Positions 28,379 to 36,185 of a DNA stretch of 64,000 nt are shown here, piece by piece. The notes under the pieces are model-generated. The model was not told the DNA's origin and searched no databases. It worked only from the letters and a program-made list of their open reading frames with translations. A program made the position numbers and the translations under genes. The stretch is from Sodalis ligni (GTDB taxonomy: Bacteria; Pseudomonadota; Gammaproteobacteria; Enterobacterales; Enterobacteriaceae), in the NCBI RefSeq assembly GCF_016865525.2, contig NZ_CP075169.1, positions 4,650,337 to 4,714,336 on the forward strand, read 5' to 3'. The first letter of the stretch is position 1. Each line of letters begins with the position of its first letter.

Positions 28379-28572
28379 CCGGCATCTCCTCTCTTTATTG
28401 CCAGTTACAATCAAGCAATCGCATTGCCGTTTATCCCCTGGAAAGTGAATCCTTTGAATAGAAACAGGCAATCATAGGATAAGAATACGCCTATTTTACC
28501 TGCCCCGCTCTGTTTAGCATGGTGGCGTTAACGAGATTTTCATTTTTCAGCCTGTTTCAGAGGAGATAAGAC

Positions 28573-29415
28573 ATGAGCAATAAAACCTGGCTGATTACCG
28601 GCGCGGCTCGCGGCATTGGTTTATCGCTGGCGCGTCAGGTACTGGCGCGTGGTGATGCGGTTGCCGCCACCTCGCGCACCATGGAGAGTTTGCGCCAGGC
28701 GCTGGGGGCGGATAGCGACCGCTTCCTCGCCCTTGAGGTTGATCTGGTGTCCGAGCCTGGCGTGCAGGCCGCTATCGAAAAAGTCATCGGAGTATTCGGC
28801 AGCATAGACGTGGTGGTGAATAATGCGGGTTACGGTCAGCAAGGTACGATTGAAGCCCTGACGGATGCGGAACTACGCCGTAATTTCGACGTCAATGTGT
28901 TCGCGCCGCTGCATGTGCTTCGCCACGCATTGCCGCAGTTACGCAAGCAGCGCAGCGGACACATCTTCAACGTGGCGTCTATCGTGGGGTTTCAGGGCGG
29001 CTATGCGGGCTGGGGCAGTTATGTCGCCACCAAGTTCGCGCTGGCCGGGCTGACCGAAACCCTGGCGGCGGAAGTGGCTGAACTGGGTATCAAAGCGACA
29101 GTTGTGTATCCCGGCCCGGTGCGCACCGGATTCCTGTCACGGGAAAGCCTGGTGGTGGCTCAGCACGCCATTGCCGACTACGCCGCCGCCCAGGCATCGC
29201 TGGAATTGCACCTGAACGGGCTGGATGGCAAGCAGGCGGGCGACCCGGAAAAACTGGCGTTGCTCATCATACAAGCGGCCGGTGCGGCGCAACCGCCTGT
29301 TCACCTGTTCGCGGGTCAGATAGCCAATGAGCTGGCCGAGGAGAAACTAAAGGCCGTCAGCGGGGATCTGGCGGCCTGGAAGAGCGCTTCGCAAGCCACG
29401 GATTTCACCGAATGA
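28573..29415 (+). CDS. Short-chain dehydrogenase/reductase (SDR)
   Basis: A 280-residue classical SDR: cofactor motif ITGAARGIGLSLA (TGxxxGIG, residues 7-19), VVNNAGYGQQG, then S-x(12)-YVATK in GWGSYVATKFALAG (catalytic Tyr-Lys), and YPGPVRTGF. The Arg after the first Gly motif suggests NADP preference (inference). It catalyses oxidation or reduction of a hydroxyl or carbonyl group; the substrate is unknown. It is divergent from the AraC regulator, 194 bp apart. Confidence 0.9.
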   Translation: MSNKTWLITGAARGIGLSLARQVLARGDAVAATSRTMESLRQALGADSDRFLALEVDLVSEPGVQAAIEKVIGVFGSIDVVVNNAGYGQQGTIEALTDAELRRNFDVNVFAPLHVLRHALPQLRKQRSGHIFNVASIVGFQGGYAGWGSYVATKFALAGLTETLAAEVAELGIKATVVYPGPVRTGFLSRESLVVAQHAIADYAAAQASLELHLNGLDGKQAGDPEKLALLIIQAAGAAQPPVHLFAGQIANELAEEKLKAVSGDLAAWKSASQATDFTE

Positions 29416-29787
29416 TGGCCGGAATCATTATCGGAGGCTCAGACTGCCGACACACATACCCTGAGTCAATAAGGTGAGGCAGGCACTTTATCCGCTAACT
29501 CAGCCGGCGCCGTAAGGCGCCGGCTCATTACTTCCATGGAAGAGATGTATATTGGCGCAATGTGCGCTGATGCAGCAGCAACGATTGCCGCTAAATCATC
29601 ATAAATGTCGTAATGGGTTCTCGTCATTATTTATCTGACTATCAAATTCCATCATTGTTAATTGATACCAGCATATCTTGATTGGAGGGTTGAATGATTT
29701 TTCCTGTTGCTATTGACATGGAACAATACTCACTGAGCGTTCGAAATTAAACGAATGAGATGTCATTAAAGAAGGAATAGGTAAAGC

Positions 29788-29964
29788 ATGAATAAATATA
29801 TAACCAACAATAACCAAACAATTAAATCCAAAAATAACTCCGTTAATGCTAGTTGTGTTTAGTGTTTCTCCTTTGCGAATATCCCTATAGTCACTCAAGA
29901 AGGCCAAAACGCATCAGCAAGGCACAAAAAAAAGGCCGCTGCGATGGTTGCCATCCAGAAATAA
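29788..29964 (+). pseudogene. 58-residue unknown small protein, copy 1 of a 330-bp repeat, one in-frame stop
   Basis: Frame MNKYITNNNQTIKSK... carries a TAG after NSVNASCV and continues NIPIVTQEGQ to KKKAAAMVAIQK and a TAA. The surrounding 29663-29990 is an imperfect direct repeat of 33971-34291, including the leader AATAGGTAAAGCATG. Both copies keep the same C-terminus, so a real small gene family is likely. Function unknown. The rest of the 840-bp gap 29416-30254 is AT-rich and shows no gene. Confidence 0.45.
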
Positions 29965-30254
29965 ATACTGTAAATCAAAATAATATCCACAACGGCAGCA
30001 AGTCAATAATTAAATGTATCGAAAATTAATTATTATAGAATCGATTATTATCCCATTATCTAGCGTTAAATATCCGTTTATTACCCTCCCTCTTCAGACT
30101 ATTTGTTTAAGCATTTTGAACGTCCCTATGATTAATTACTTATAGCGGTTTATTTTTGATTAGACATGCTTCTGGAAATGGTTAGGTCATTCCGTCAAAT
30201 AAAATAAATAGCACATAAAATTTTCACTTTCATCAATTAATCTAGGGAAAGAAT

Positions 30255-31931
30255 ATGCCTATCAAGCCGATACACTCAACCGGGAAGACCACATACCAAG
30301 GAAATGGTAGATCAATCACTCAGACTCCTTATGGGCCAATCAGTCATTTAACGGGGCATCCAATGCTGGATTGGGAGGCCCAAGTCCGCGAGCCGTAGGA
30401 AAATTAAATACATCATTAAGGAATCTCAATAACAATCTTCAGCAATCTAATCAAAAATTCGTGACCAAATAGCTGACCTACAAAAAAAACAGGCCGAGCA
30501 ACAAAAAAAACAAAACGAAGAAACCAACCGAAGAATGGAACAGGCCAGGGCGGAACAGCAAAAAAAATTTGCTGACATGAAAGCTAAAACGCAAGCCGAC
30601 GTTCAAGAAGCCAACGCCAGAATGAGGGCGGAAGAAGCAGCAAGACAGCAGGAAAACATGCAACGTCAGGCCCAGGAAGAGGCAAGACTTCGAGAACAAG
30701 AAGAAGCAAAAAATCGGGAAGTGGAGCAACAAAAATTAGCGCAAGAAGCGGCAGCGGCAAGAGAGCGGGAGGAAGCCCAAAGGAAAGCGGATGAGGCCGC
30801 CGAAGCCAAGCGACGGGCAAATGAGGCCATTGAAGCGCAGAGAAAAGCCGATGATGCGGCCAAAGTGGCCAAAGAGCTCATTGCTGCGGGGCAATTGAAT
30901 CAAGAAAACATTCAGACCTATGAGGCTCTTCCCAGCCCGAGCCAAGCAGCAGCTATGGCTGCCGCAGCAGGTCTGGCCTCTACGGCGCCCGCTGCTGAAG
31001 GTTTATTGGCGAGAATTACGGCTGCCCTGGCTGAACTGGGCGGGATTGCCTCATCTTCAAAAGCGGGCCCGCACGCCGCCATCATTATTGCTGGGCTTTA
31101 TCCCAAGGAGGCGGGAGTGGGAAGCGATAATGTGTCCGGCGAAAAACATTTCGTCAAGGCGCTACCGGCCGCAATGCTCAACATGCCATCAGAAGAGCGT
31201 TTACGCCAAGCTGCTTTGGAACAGAACACCATCGATGTCCCCATCAGAGGCCGTCTGGTTTTAACAAACAGCCAGATAGCCATTGAACTGATTAGGACTG
31301 AACAACCCACGCCCGTTCGCGTCGTTACAGGCATACCTGACGGTAAAGGTAATTATCAATGCACTCTGCCTGGTAAGGAAGATTCACCGGCCAGAACCAT
31401 TTTAGTGACGCCTGCGAACGCGCCTGGCAGCGAAGGCCTGGGGGCCATAATCACGCCTGAGATTGGCCCAAAGCCTGTTACCCATACCGGTAATAATGCA
31501 CAGCCTGTTACTTTACCTAAAGTGACGACTTTGCCAGGTTTTGATGGCGATCTGATTGTGGTTCCGCCGCTTGAAACCGCTGATAAGCCGATCTATGTTA
31601 TGCTAAGCGGCAGGAAAGAAAGCTACCGACCTAATCAAGGCGCTGTGAGCAATATGGGTGAGTTTTTAAACAAACCGGGTTTGGCGAGCACGCGAAGAAT
31701 AATTCACAAAACCAGCAAAATCTATCAGGGGCAAACTGTTTATGTAGTAACTAATGATGTTAATGATTATCTCACCAAAGGAAGGCAGTTCTACTTGGAT
31801 GCTAAACATAACAACCATATCGAAGTATTCGATAAAATAATAAAATTAACTGCGTTCTAGATTTGGATGGTAGCATTAATAAGACTAAGACAGATAAAGC
31901 AATTGCTGAAGGAAGGATATTACCAAAATGA
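30255..31931 (+). pseudogene. S-type pyocin/colicin-like bacteriocin with C-terminal toxin tip, three frameshifts
   Basis: Starts MPIKPIHSTGKTTYQGNGRS behind AGGGAAAG. Restoring one base in three runs (T 30347-30349, A 30453-30457, A 31834-31837) gives a continuous 559-residue protein. Order: Gly/Ser-rich N-terminus; a long charged coiled coil (about residues 75-220, many QKK/AEE heptads); an S-pyocin translocation-like domain (EGLLARITAALAELGGIASS, GVGSDNVSGEKHF); a C-terminal tip with YLDAKHNNHIEVFD and LDLDGSINKTKTDKA. The D-x2-H-x4-E spacing recalls the colicin E3 RNase active site (inference only). The corrected stop overlaps the next start (ATGA). No LexA box is seen upstream, unlike most colicins. 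Confidence 0.7.
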
Positions 31932-32287
31932 AAGAGAGCAATATTTTTTCAAGACTGAAGATGAGATTCATTGGAATTTTACAAGATGCATATTCAAACA
32001 ATGAAAAAGATTTGTCTTTTGATTATAATGCTGATCTCGATAAAAGATTTGAAAACAACATGGCTAAGCTTCAAGATGCAGTTATTTTGTTAGATAAAGC
32101 CGAAGATGCTGACGATAAAGTTGCTGCAAAAGTTGCTTTGGTTTACATTAGGGTATACGCAATGAATTTATCTAACTTTTTTGAGGATTTTAAAGATGAT
32201 GCTGATTTGTTACGCAGCTCATCAATTTGGCCCGATATACCCGAAAATTACGAGCTTCCAGAACACTACAATTTCCCACATAAATGA
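31928..32287 (+). CDS. Candidate immunity protein for the bacteriocin
   Basis: A 119-residue acidic protein (MKESNIFSRLKMRF..., with FFEDFKDDADLL near residue 85) of no recognised family. Its ATG overlaps the corrected stop of the bacteriocin gene by four bases, and a TTCG-loop terminator follows 10 bp after its end. Toxin-immunity pairs have just this layout, so it most likely binds and neutralises the toxin tip in the producer. The assignment rests on position and charge, not on homology. Confidence 0.6.
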   Translation: MKESNIFSRLKMRFIGILQDAYSNNEKDLSFDYNADLDKRFENNMAKLQDAVILLDKAEDADDKVAAKVALVYIRVYAMNLSNFFEDFKDDADLLRSSSIWPDIPENYELPEHYNFPHK

Positions 32288-32293
32288 TGTTTG

Positions 32294-32320
32294 TATCCCG
32301 GCTTCGGCCGGGTATTTCTC
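32294..32320 (+). terminator. Terminator after the toxin-immunity pair
   Basis: CCCGGC-TTCG-GCCGGG (32297-32312) with flanking TAT pairs and a TTTCTC tract: a stable UUCG tetraloop hairpin 10 bp past the immunity gene. Confidence 0.8.
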
Positions 32321-32427
32321 AAATTTGCGGCACGTTTCGCATTGAAGCGTACGTGATTGGGCGCGTAAGTTGAGATTTATAATTGACCATTGCGTGCATT
32401 AGTCGCGGTCAAATTTAACACAAATCC

Positions 32428-32759
32428 ATGGAAGGTTCTGTGTTAAAGTTTCCGATATGGGCTTCGAAACCAACCATACAACAGAGTGAGTTTTTAAGCA
32501 AACCGGGTTTGGTGATCACGCGAAGAATAATTCACAAAAAACCAGCAAAATCTATCAGGGGCAAATTGTTTATAAAGCTAACGATGATATTAGCCAAGAC
32601 CTCCGAAAGGGCGACCAGTTTTATCTGGATGCAAAGCATAAAAATCATTTAGAAGTTTTCAATATGAATGGTAAATTTAAACATGTGCTGAATTTGGATG
32701 GCAGCATCAATTCAGACAATACAACTAAAGCTAACGGCGAAGGTAGGACGTTAAAATGA
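32428..32759 (+). pseudogene. Orphan toxin-tip cassette (second C-terminal domain of the bacteriocin type)
   Basis: After joining frames this reads SEFLSKPGLVITRRIIH..., then KGDQFYLDAKHKNHLEVF and NLDGSINSDNTTKANGEGRT, ending at 32759. The first 30 codons are nearly identical at DNA level to the bacteriocin at 31650-31735; the tip then diverges. It lacks the translocation and coiled-coil domains. It is an orphan cassette of the kind that replaces toxin tips by recombination in polymorphic toxin loci. A frameshift in the A run after ATTCAC interrupts it. Its stop overlaps the ATG of a short downstream frame. Confidence 0.65.
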
Positions 32760-32845
32760 TAGAAAATACATTATTTGGTGAGATGGTAATTGATTATAAA
32801 GCTATATATGTGTCATTCTTTTTTTGGGATATATTAATAGGATGA
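32756..32845 (+). pseudogene. Short frame overlapping the orphan toxin tip (immunity remnant?)
   Basis: ATG 32756 overlaps the orphan cassette's TGA by four bases, as at the main toxin-immunity pair. The frame codes only 29 residues (MIENTLFGEMVIDYKAIYVS...) before a stop. It may be the start of a truncated immunity gene. No homology is claimed. Confidence 0.35.
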
Positions 32846-32855
32846 CACAGAATTA

Positions 32856-33233
32856 TTATGGTTTAATATCCACTGTCACGCTTTTAAAGCGCTCGTAAGT
32901 TTCATTATCCGGTGCGGGCGGTATATCAGCACTTCGGAAAGCCTTTAAAGCAGCGTCACACAGCGGTTTATAACCTTCCGCCTGCATTTCATCTCCAATC
33001 ACACCCTCTTTAGACATTGTGAGATGTATGTTACATTCTTTACCCTTAAAATCTCTTTCAATAAAAAACTTTTTTTCAAAGGCCGATTGCATATCGCGCA
33101 CATAATCATATGCTTTGTCATCCACAGGCGCAGAAACGACACGAGGTAATGGGCTTGGTAAATTTGTCGTGGTAGTACTGCATGCAGAGGTAAATAATAC
33201 GCTCAGTAAGCAATGGGTAAAATTTCTTTTCAT
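32856..33233 (-). CDS. Lipoprotein with TolA C-terminal-type domain
   Basis: A 125-residue protein: signal peptide MKRNFTHCLLSVLFTSAC with the lipidated Cys at the end (TSAC-S lipobox), a short linker, then a domain with YVRDMQSAFEKKFFIE, FKGKECNIHLTMSKEG, AEGYKPLCDAALKAFRSADI and FKSVTVDIKP. These match, in order, the third domain of TolA including its disulfide pair and the final DFKP-like end. TolA domain III is what group A colicins and some phages grip to cross the periplasm. Here the domain is detached from TolA, probably lipid-anchored, and lies beside a bacteriocin. ATG 33233 is chosen for its GGAA spacing. Confidence 0.75.
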   Translation of the reverse strand: MKRNFTHCLLSVLFTSACSTTTTNLPSPLPRVVSAPVDDKAYDYVRDMQSAFEKKFFIERDFKGKECNIHLTMSKEGVIGDEMQAEGYKPLCDAALKAFRSADIPPAPDNETYERFKSVTVDIKP

Positions 33234-33512
33234 CCATTTTAATTCCATTCAGGATCATCATGATGATTGCATTCATCAATGCAACGGCGCGCTTTACCAA
33301 AACAGTAAAATATTATATTTTTCTGATAAAATCAAGCTTTACTAACAACTCATTTGAACGTTGTTTTAATTCCGTTAAACCACTACAAATATTTTATCAC
33401 CACCAAAAATCAATTTACACAGACGAAGAACCTGTGTGTATTATTAAAATGTGAAAATGTTGTTCTGTTGGGTTATTTATTTTCTCTTTGCAGATGGATT
33501 TCCTTCATTACA

Positions 33513-33663
33513 CTGATAAAGTATCCAGTATAAAACCGGTCACTTTAGTTCTTTTCCGGTTTATATGTGAAGTTAGTATCGTATTAAACAGTATTAGCGC
33601 GACGTTAAGGCGTTGAAGCGCCCTACCGCCGCTCACCATCAGCAACTATCAGGAGTAGTCACC
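33513..33663 (+). promoter_or_regulatory. SymE copy 1 control region: LexA-like site and conserved leader
   Basis: CTGATAAAGTATCCAG (33513-33528) has the CTG-N10-CAG frame of a LexA box with two mismatches. It is identical in the second SymE copy. A 47-base leader (33600-33650, containing GGCG-TTGAAG-CGCC) is also nearly identical between copies. In E. coli the symE leader is covered by the antisense RNA SymR; such an RNA may be encoded here on the minus strand (inference). The rest of the 430-bp gap from 33234 has no gene. Confidence 0.5.
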
Positions 33664-33888
33664 ATGGCTAAAAAGCATATTAAGTCAGAACCCCGCTCAT
33701 CCCAAGCAAAAGTTGAAACCCGTTATTATACTGTTAGCTACGTCCCAAATGGCGGTATGCCCAATGCTGCGCCGGCATTGATGCTAAAAGGCCGCTGGCT
33801 GCATCAGTGTGGTTTTACCACCGGCAAGAAGGTGACCGTGACGGTGAAAAACGGGCAATTGATCATTGATACTGAATTGCTGGTGTAA
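33664..33888 (+). CDS. SymE-like type I toxin family protein, copy 1
   Basis: A 74-residue protein. After a variable N-terminus it has RYYTVSYVPN, PALMLKGRWLHQCGFTTGKK and VTVTVKNGQLIIDTE, the AbrB-fold core of SymE (in E. coli LKGQWLEAAGF...). SymE is an SOS-induced toxin, controlled by LexA and an antisense RNA, described as condensing nucleoids or cleaving RNA. ATG 33664 behind AGGAG is chosen; the frame is open further upstream but without homology. A second, almost identical copy lies at 39887. Confidence 0.85.
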   Translation: MAKKHIKSEPRSSQAKVETRYYTVSYVPNGGMPNAAPALMLKGRWLHQCGFTTGKKVTVTVKNGQLIIDTELLV

Positions 33889-34090
33889 ACAAATAAGCGA
33901 TTAAGCAATTCACGGGATTGATTATTAGCTGGCATATGCGTGAAGTGTACACAGGCATTACCGATAATTAATCCCTGCATATTTTGATTGGAAGTTTATA
34001 ATTTCGCCTGTAGCAATTGGCAGGAGTGATACTCATTTAGTGTTGGAAATTAACGAATCAGATGTCATACAAGAAGGGAATAGGTAAAGC

Positions 34091-34266
34091 ATGGATAAAT
34101 GTCTCACCAACCATAATCAAACAATTGAGCTTACAACTAATTCAGTCAATGCTGGCTGTGTTTATAGCTTCTCCTTGAGAATATTCCCATAGTCACTCAA
34201 GAAGGTCAGAAGCGTATCAGAGAAGCCGCTAAAAAGGCCGCTGCCATGGTTACTATCCTGAAATAA
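34091..34266 (+). pseudogene. 58-residue unknown small protein, copy 2 of the 330-bp repeat, one frameshift
   Basis: MDKCLTNHNQTIELTTNSVN then, after a one-base loss near CTCCTTGAG, ENIPIVTQEGQKRIREAAKK and AAAMVTILK with a stop at 34266. It is the partner of the copy at 29788 but broken at a different place. Just before it a frame ends LEINESDVIQEGNR-stop four bases upstream of the ATG, perhaps the tail of a coupled gene. The 570-bp gap 33889-34459 contains nothing else. Confidence 0.45.
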
Positions 34267-34459
34267 AGTTCTGTAAATAAAAATTATCCACAGGTTGATC
34301 ATGATCGACAAACGGTTGTCGCCAAATTAAACGCTTTAGGAATGAGCCGATAATTGCGCATAAAAGAGCAGGTTTTCCTTGATGATTATGGAATGAGGCG
34401 GAAAAATTCGTCTACGATCATCGTGTCCATCACAGCTATATTTTGTTGCAGGTAATGAA

Positions 34460-34921
34460 GTGTACGCCGTCATCGTTGGGAGCATAGTTGATGAGCAAAC
34501 GTTTAGCGGCATCGGCTACGAAATGCCGGAAGGCATTCCTTTTCCAGTAAGCGGCATGGCTGAAGTCTATTTTGATGTCTATGATGGCATGGACTTCCTG
34601 GCCGACTTTCGTCATGTGCGATTTGAAGGCCTCGGAAGCGCTGTCGTTCTGCAGACCGTTTCGCTGGCACTCATCGCCCATTTTGAAACATTTAACATCG
34701 GTGGATGTGTCTTTCAGGCTGCGGCCGGTGGTGATGTTGATATCGGTAGACGGGTCACTCTGGAAGAGATCTATGACTATATGCTTGGGTTAAAAAGTGA
34801 ACCACGTTATAATGTACGAACGGGATTGCCAAAGAAAGCACCGCGACCGCTGATACCAGATGAACTATGCGCGTACAAAACTATTACTAAGGGGAGAGCC
34901 TGCTATGTCGTCCTACAATAA
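34460..34921 (+). CDS. Hypothetical protein, 153 residues
   Basis: Begins at GTG 34460 (MYAVIVGSIVDEQTF) behind AGG-N5. It is rich in Gly, Val and Phe with no signal peptide or clear membrane helix, and ends in a basic stretch (GLPKKAPRPLIP). No family is recognised. It overlaps the next gene by 17 bases, so the pair may be coupled. The opposite strand is also open over part of this stretch but shows no coding signs. Confidence 0.45.
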   Translation: MYAVIVGSIVDEQTFSGIGYEMPEGIPFPVSGMAEVYFDVYDGMDFLADFRHVRFEGLGSAVVLQTVSLALIAHFETFNIGGCVFQAAAGGDVDIGRRVTLEEIYDYMLGLKSEPRYNVRTGLPKKAPRPLIPDELCAYKTITKGRACYVVLQ

Positions 34922-35144
34922 GCACAATCGTTCCACGCTCCTCACCCACGCCAATGACGAGAAAAAAGTTATGCAGGCATTGATTACCGCTGAGTTGAAC
35001 GCTCACGCGATCAATCCAGAGGCACATCTAAACGAACTCAAAGCAGGTTTGGCTACCAGCAAAAAGCATTCTTCTGCCACTTTACTGCGTAGAAAGCTAA
35101 AAGGTGGCCTTGTTCGTGAGCTTCACGAAATTAAAGCAGATTGA
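34905..35144 (+). CDS. Hypothetical small basic protein
   Basis: A 79-residue protein (MSSYNKHNRSTLLTHANDEK...) with many Lys, Arg and His, predicted helical, with a good GGGGAG site before ATG 34905. It overlaps the preceding gene, an arrangement often seen in toxin-antitoxin modules, but no family is recognised and no function is claimed. Confidence 0.5.
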   Translation: MSSYNKHNRSTLLTHANDEKKVMQALITAELNAHAINPEAHLNELKAGLATSKKHSSATLLRRKLKGGLVRELHEIKAD

Positions 35145-35228
35145 TTAAGTGAAGGCTGCAAATGCGGCCTATTACATTCCATCGACAGCCCTTTTTGCTA
35201 AAGTTCACACCTAACGCGGCTTTTAACA

Positions 35229-35554
35229 TTAATTATAAATTGAGGTCAATACATGAAATGACTTTGATATTTTTACGAGCGGCATAAAATCGATGTCGTA
35301 GTCATCTAACGGAAAACCGATAATTCCAATGTGTGCTTTAAAAGGGAATTTCTTTTTAAAAGATTTACCTTCTTTCTCAGTTCATCAGCAGCAGTATCAT
35401 TTAAAGCATCTAATGCAGATTGCATCTCCTGCCCGGCTTTGAGAAAACATCTTATCGTCGGTAAATAGCCCAAGGCAACATCTAACAACAGAAAATTGTT
35501 TATTTCAGTAAGCAAGAAATAATTGCTCTCGATTTTAATTTTTATAGCATGCAT
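35229..35554 (-). pseudogene. Hypothetical protein, one frameshift
   Basis: MHAIKIKIESNYFLLTEINN... reads to a T run (+ strand 35353-35357). In the next frame it continues KKFPFKAHIGIIGFPLDDYD and IDFMPLVKISKSFHVLTS to a stop at 35229, giving about 108 residues after one base is restored. The continuation makes sense in composition and ends cleanly. No family is recognised. It is divergent from the XRE regulator gene 99 bp away. Confidence 0.5.
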
Positions 35555-35653
35555 TTAAAACTTCCCTATCGCCGTAAAATGTAAACAACTTGTTTACAGC
35601 ACCATGTTATAAAATGCTAAATATGCGCCAACATAATTTTTTTGGCGTTGATA

Positions 35654-35905
35654 ATGATTGGGAATCGATTGAAGCGGGCGCGGCTGGCTGCCGGGCTTTC
35701 GCAAACTAAGCTGGGATTAGCAGCGGGCATTGAGCCTGATAGCGCTCAACAGCGTGTATCACAGTATGAAAGCGGGCGTTCAATCCCCCAATTCCAGCTT
35801 GCTTGCCGGTTTGCGGACGTGCTGAATGTACCCGACTGCTATTTTTATATCCGGAGCGAAGATTTTGCTGAAAAAGTGCTAGACCTTTACCTTAGCGAAA
35901 AGTGA
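35654..35905 (+). CDS. XRE-family helix-turn-helix regulator
   Basis: An 83-residue Cro/CI-type DNA-binding protein: RLKRARLAAGLSQTKLGLAA is the first helices and turn, RVSQYESGRSIPQFQLAC the recognition helix and support, and a short C-terminus follows. ATG 35654 (MIGNRLKRAR) is the usual start for the family; an upstream GTG is possible. It precedes the DUF6880-like genes and may regulate the block or be the antitoxin partner of a lost toxin (inference). Confidence 0.8.
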   Translation: MIGNRLKRARLAAGLSQTKLGLAAGIEPDSAQQRVSQYESGRSIPQFQLACRFADVLNVPDCYFYIRSEDFAEKVLDLYLSEK

Positions 35906-36185
35906 AATCAATGATTTCAATGATATGAATGTATGCAGTAGCACCCCTTACGTAGACAAAGGTTCATTCTGCAAACACACCATCCCGATCCTGACGGCAT
36001 GCACATGCTGCGGGCTTTCTTATGCCTGGCGATACCTATGGGCGTTCAAATTTTATGCACTCAGGCACGCCATACTGCACGCGTATCAGGACTATGCCAA
36101 AGCGGGATGGCTGTGGAGGCTTGTTTATGATTTACTTTTGGAACTGCTGGTAAATGCTTTCCGTAGCATATCAGGGAGACCAAAA

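Noticed and set aside
29710..29907. A 65-codon minus-strand frame in the 330-bp repeat
   Set aside because: Not conserved in the second copy, whereas the plus-strand 58-codon frame is.
30000..30254. LexA box for the bacteriocin gene
   Set aside because: No CTGT-N8-ACAG or close variant was found in this AT-rich upstream region.
30478..30732. Leu/Phe-rich frame opposite the bacteriocin coiled coil
   Set aside because: An antisense artefact of AAA/GAA-rich codons; it has no start context.
35925..36185. Upstream extension of the first DUF6880-like gene
   Set aside because: The stretch is not shared with the paralogue, while the TTG start with its leader is conserved in both.
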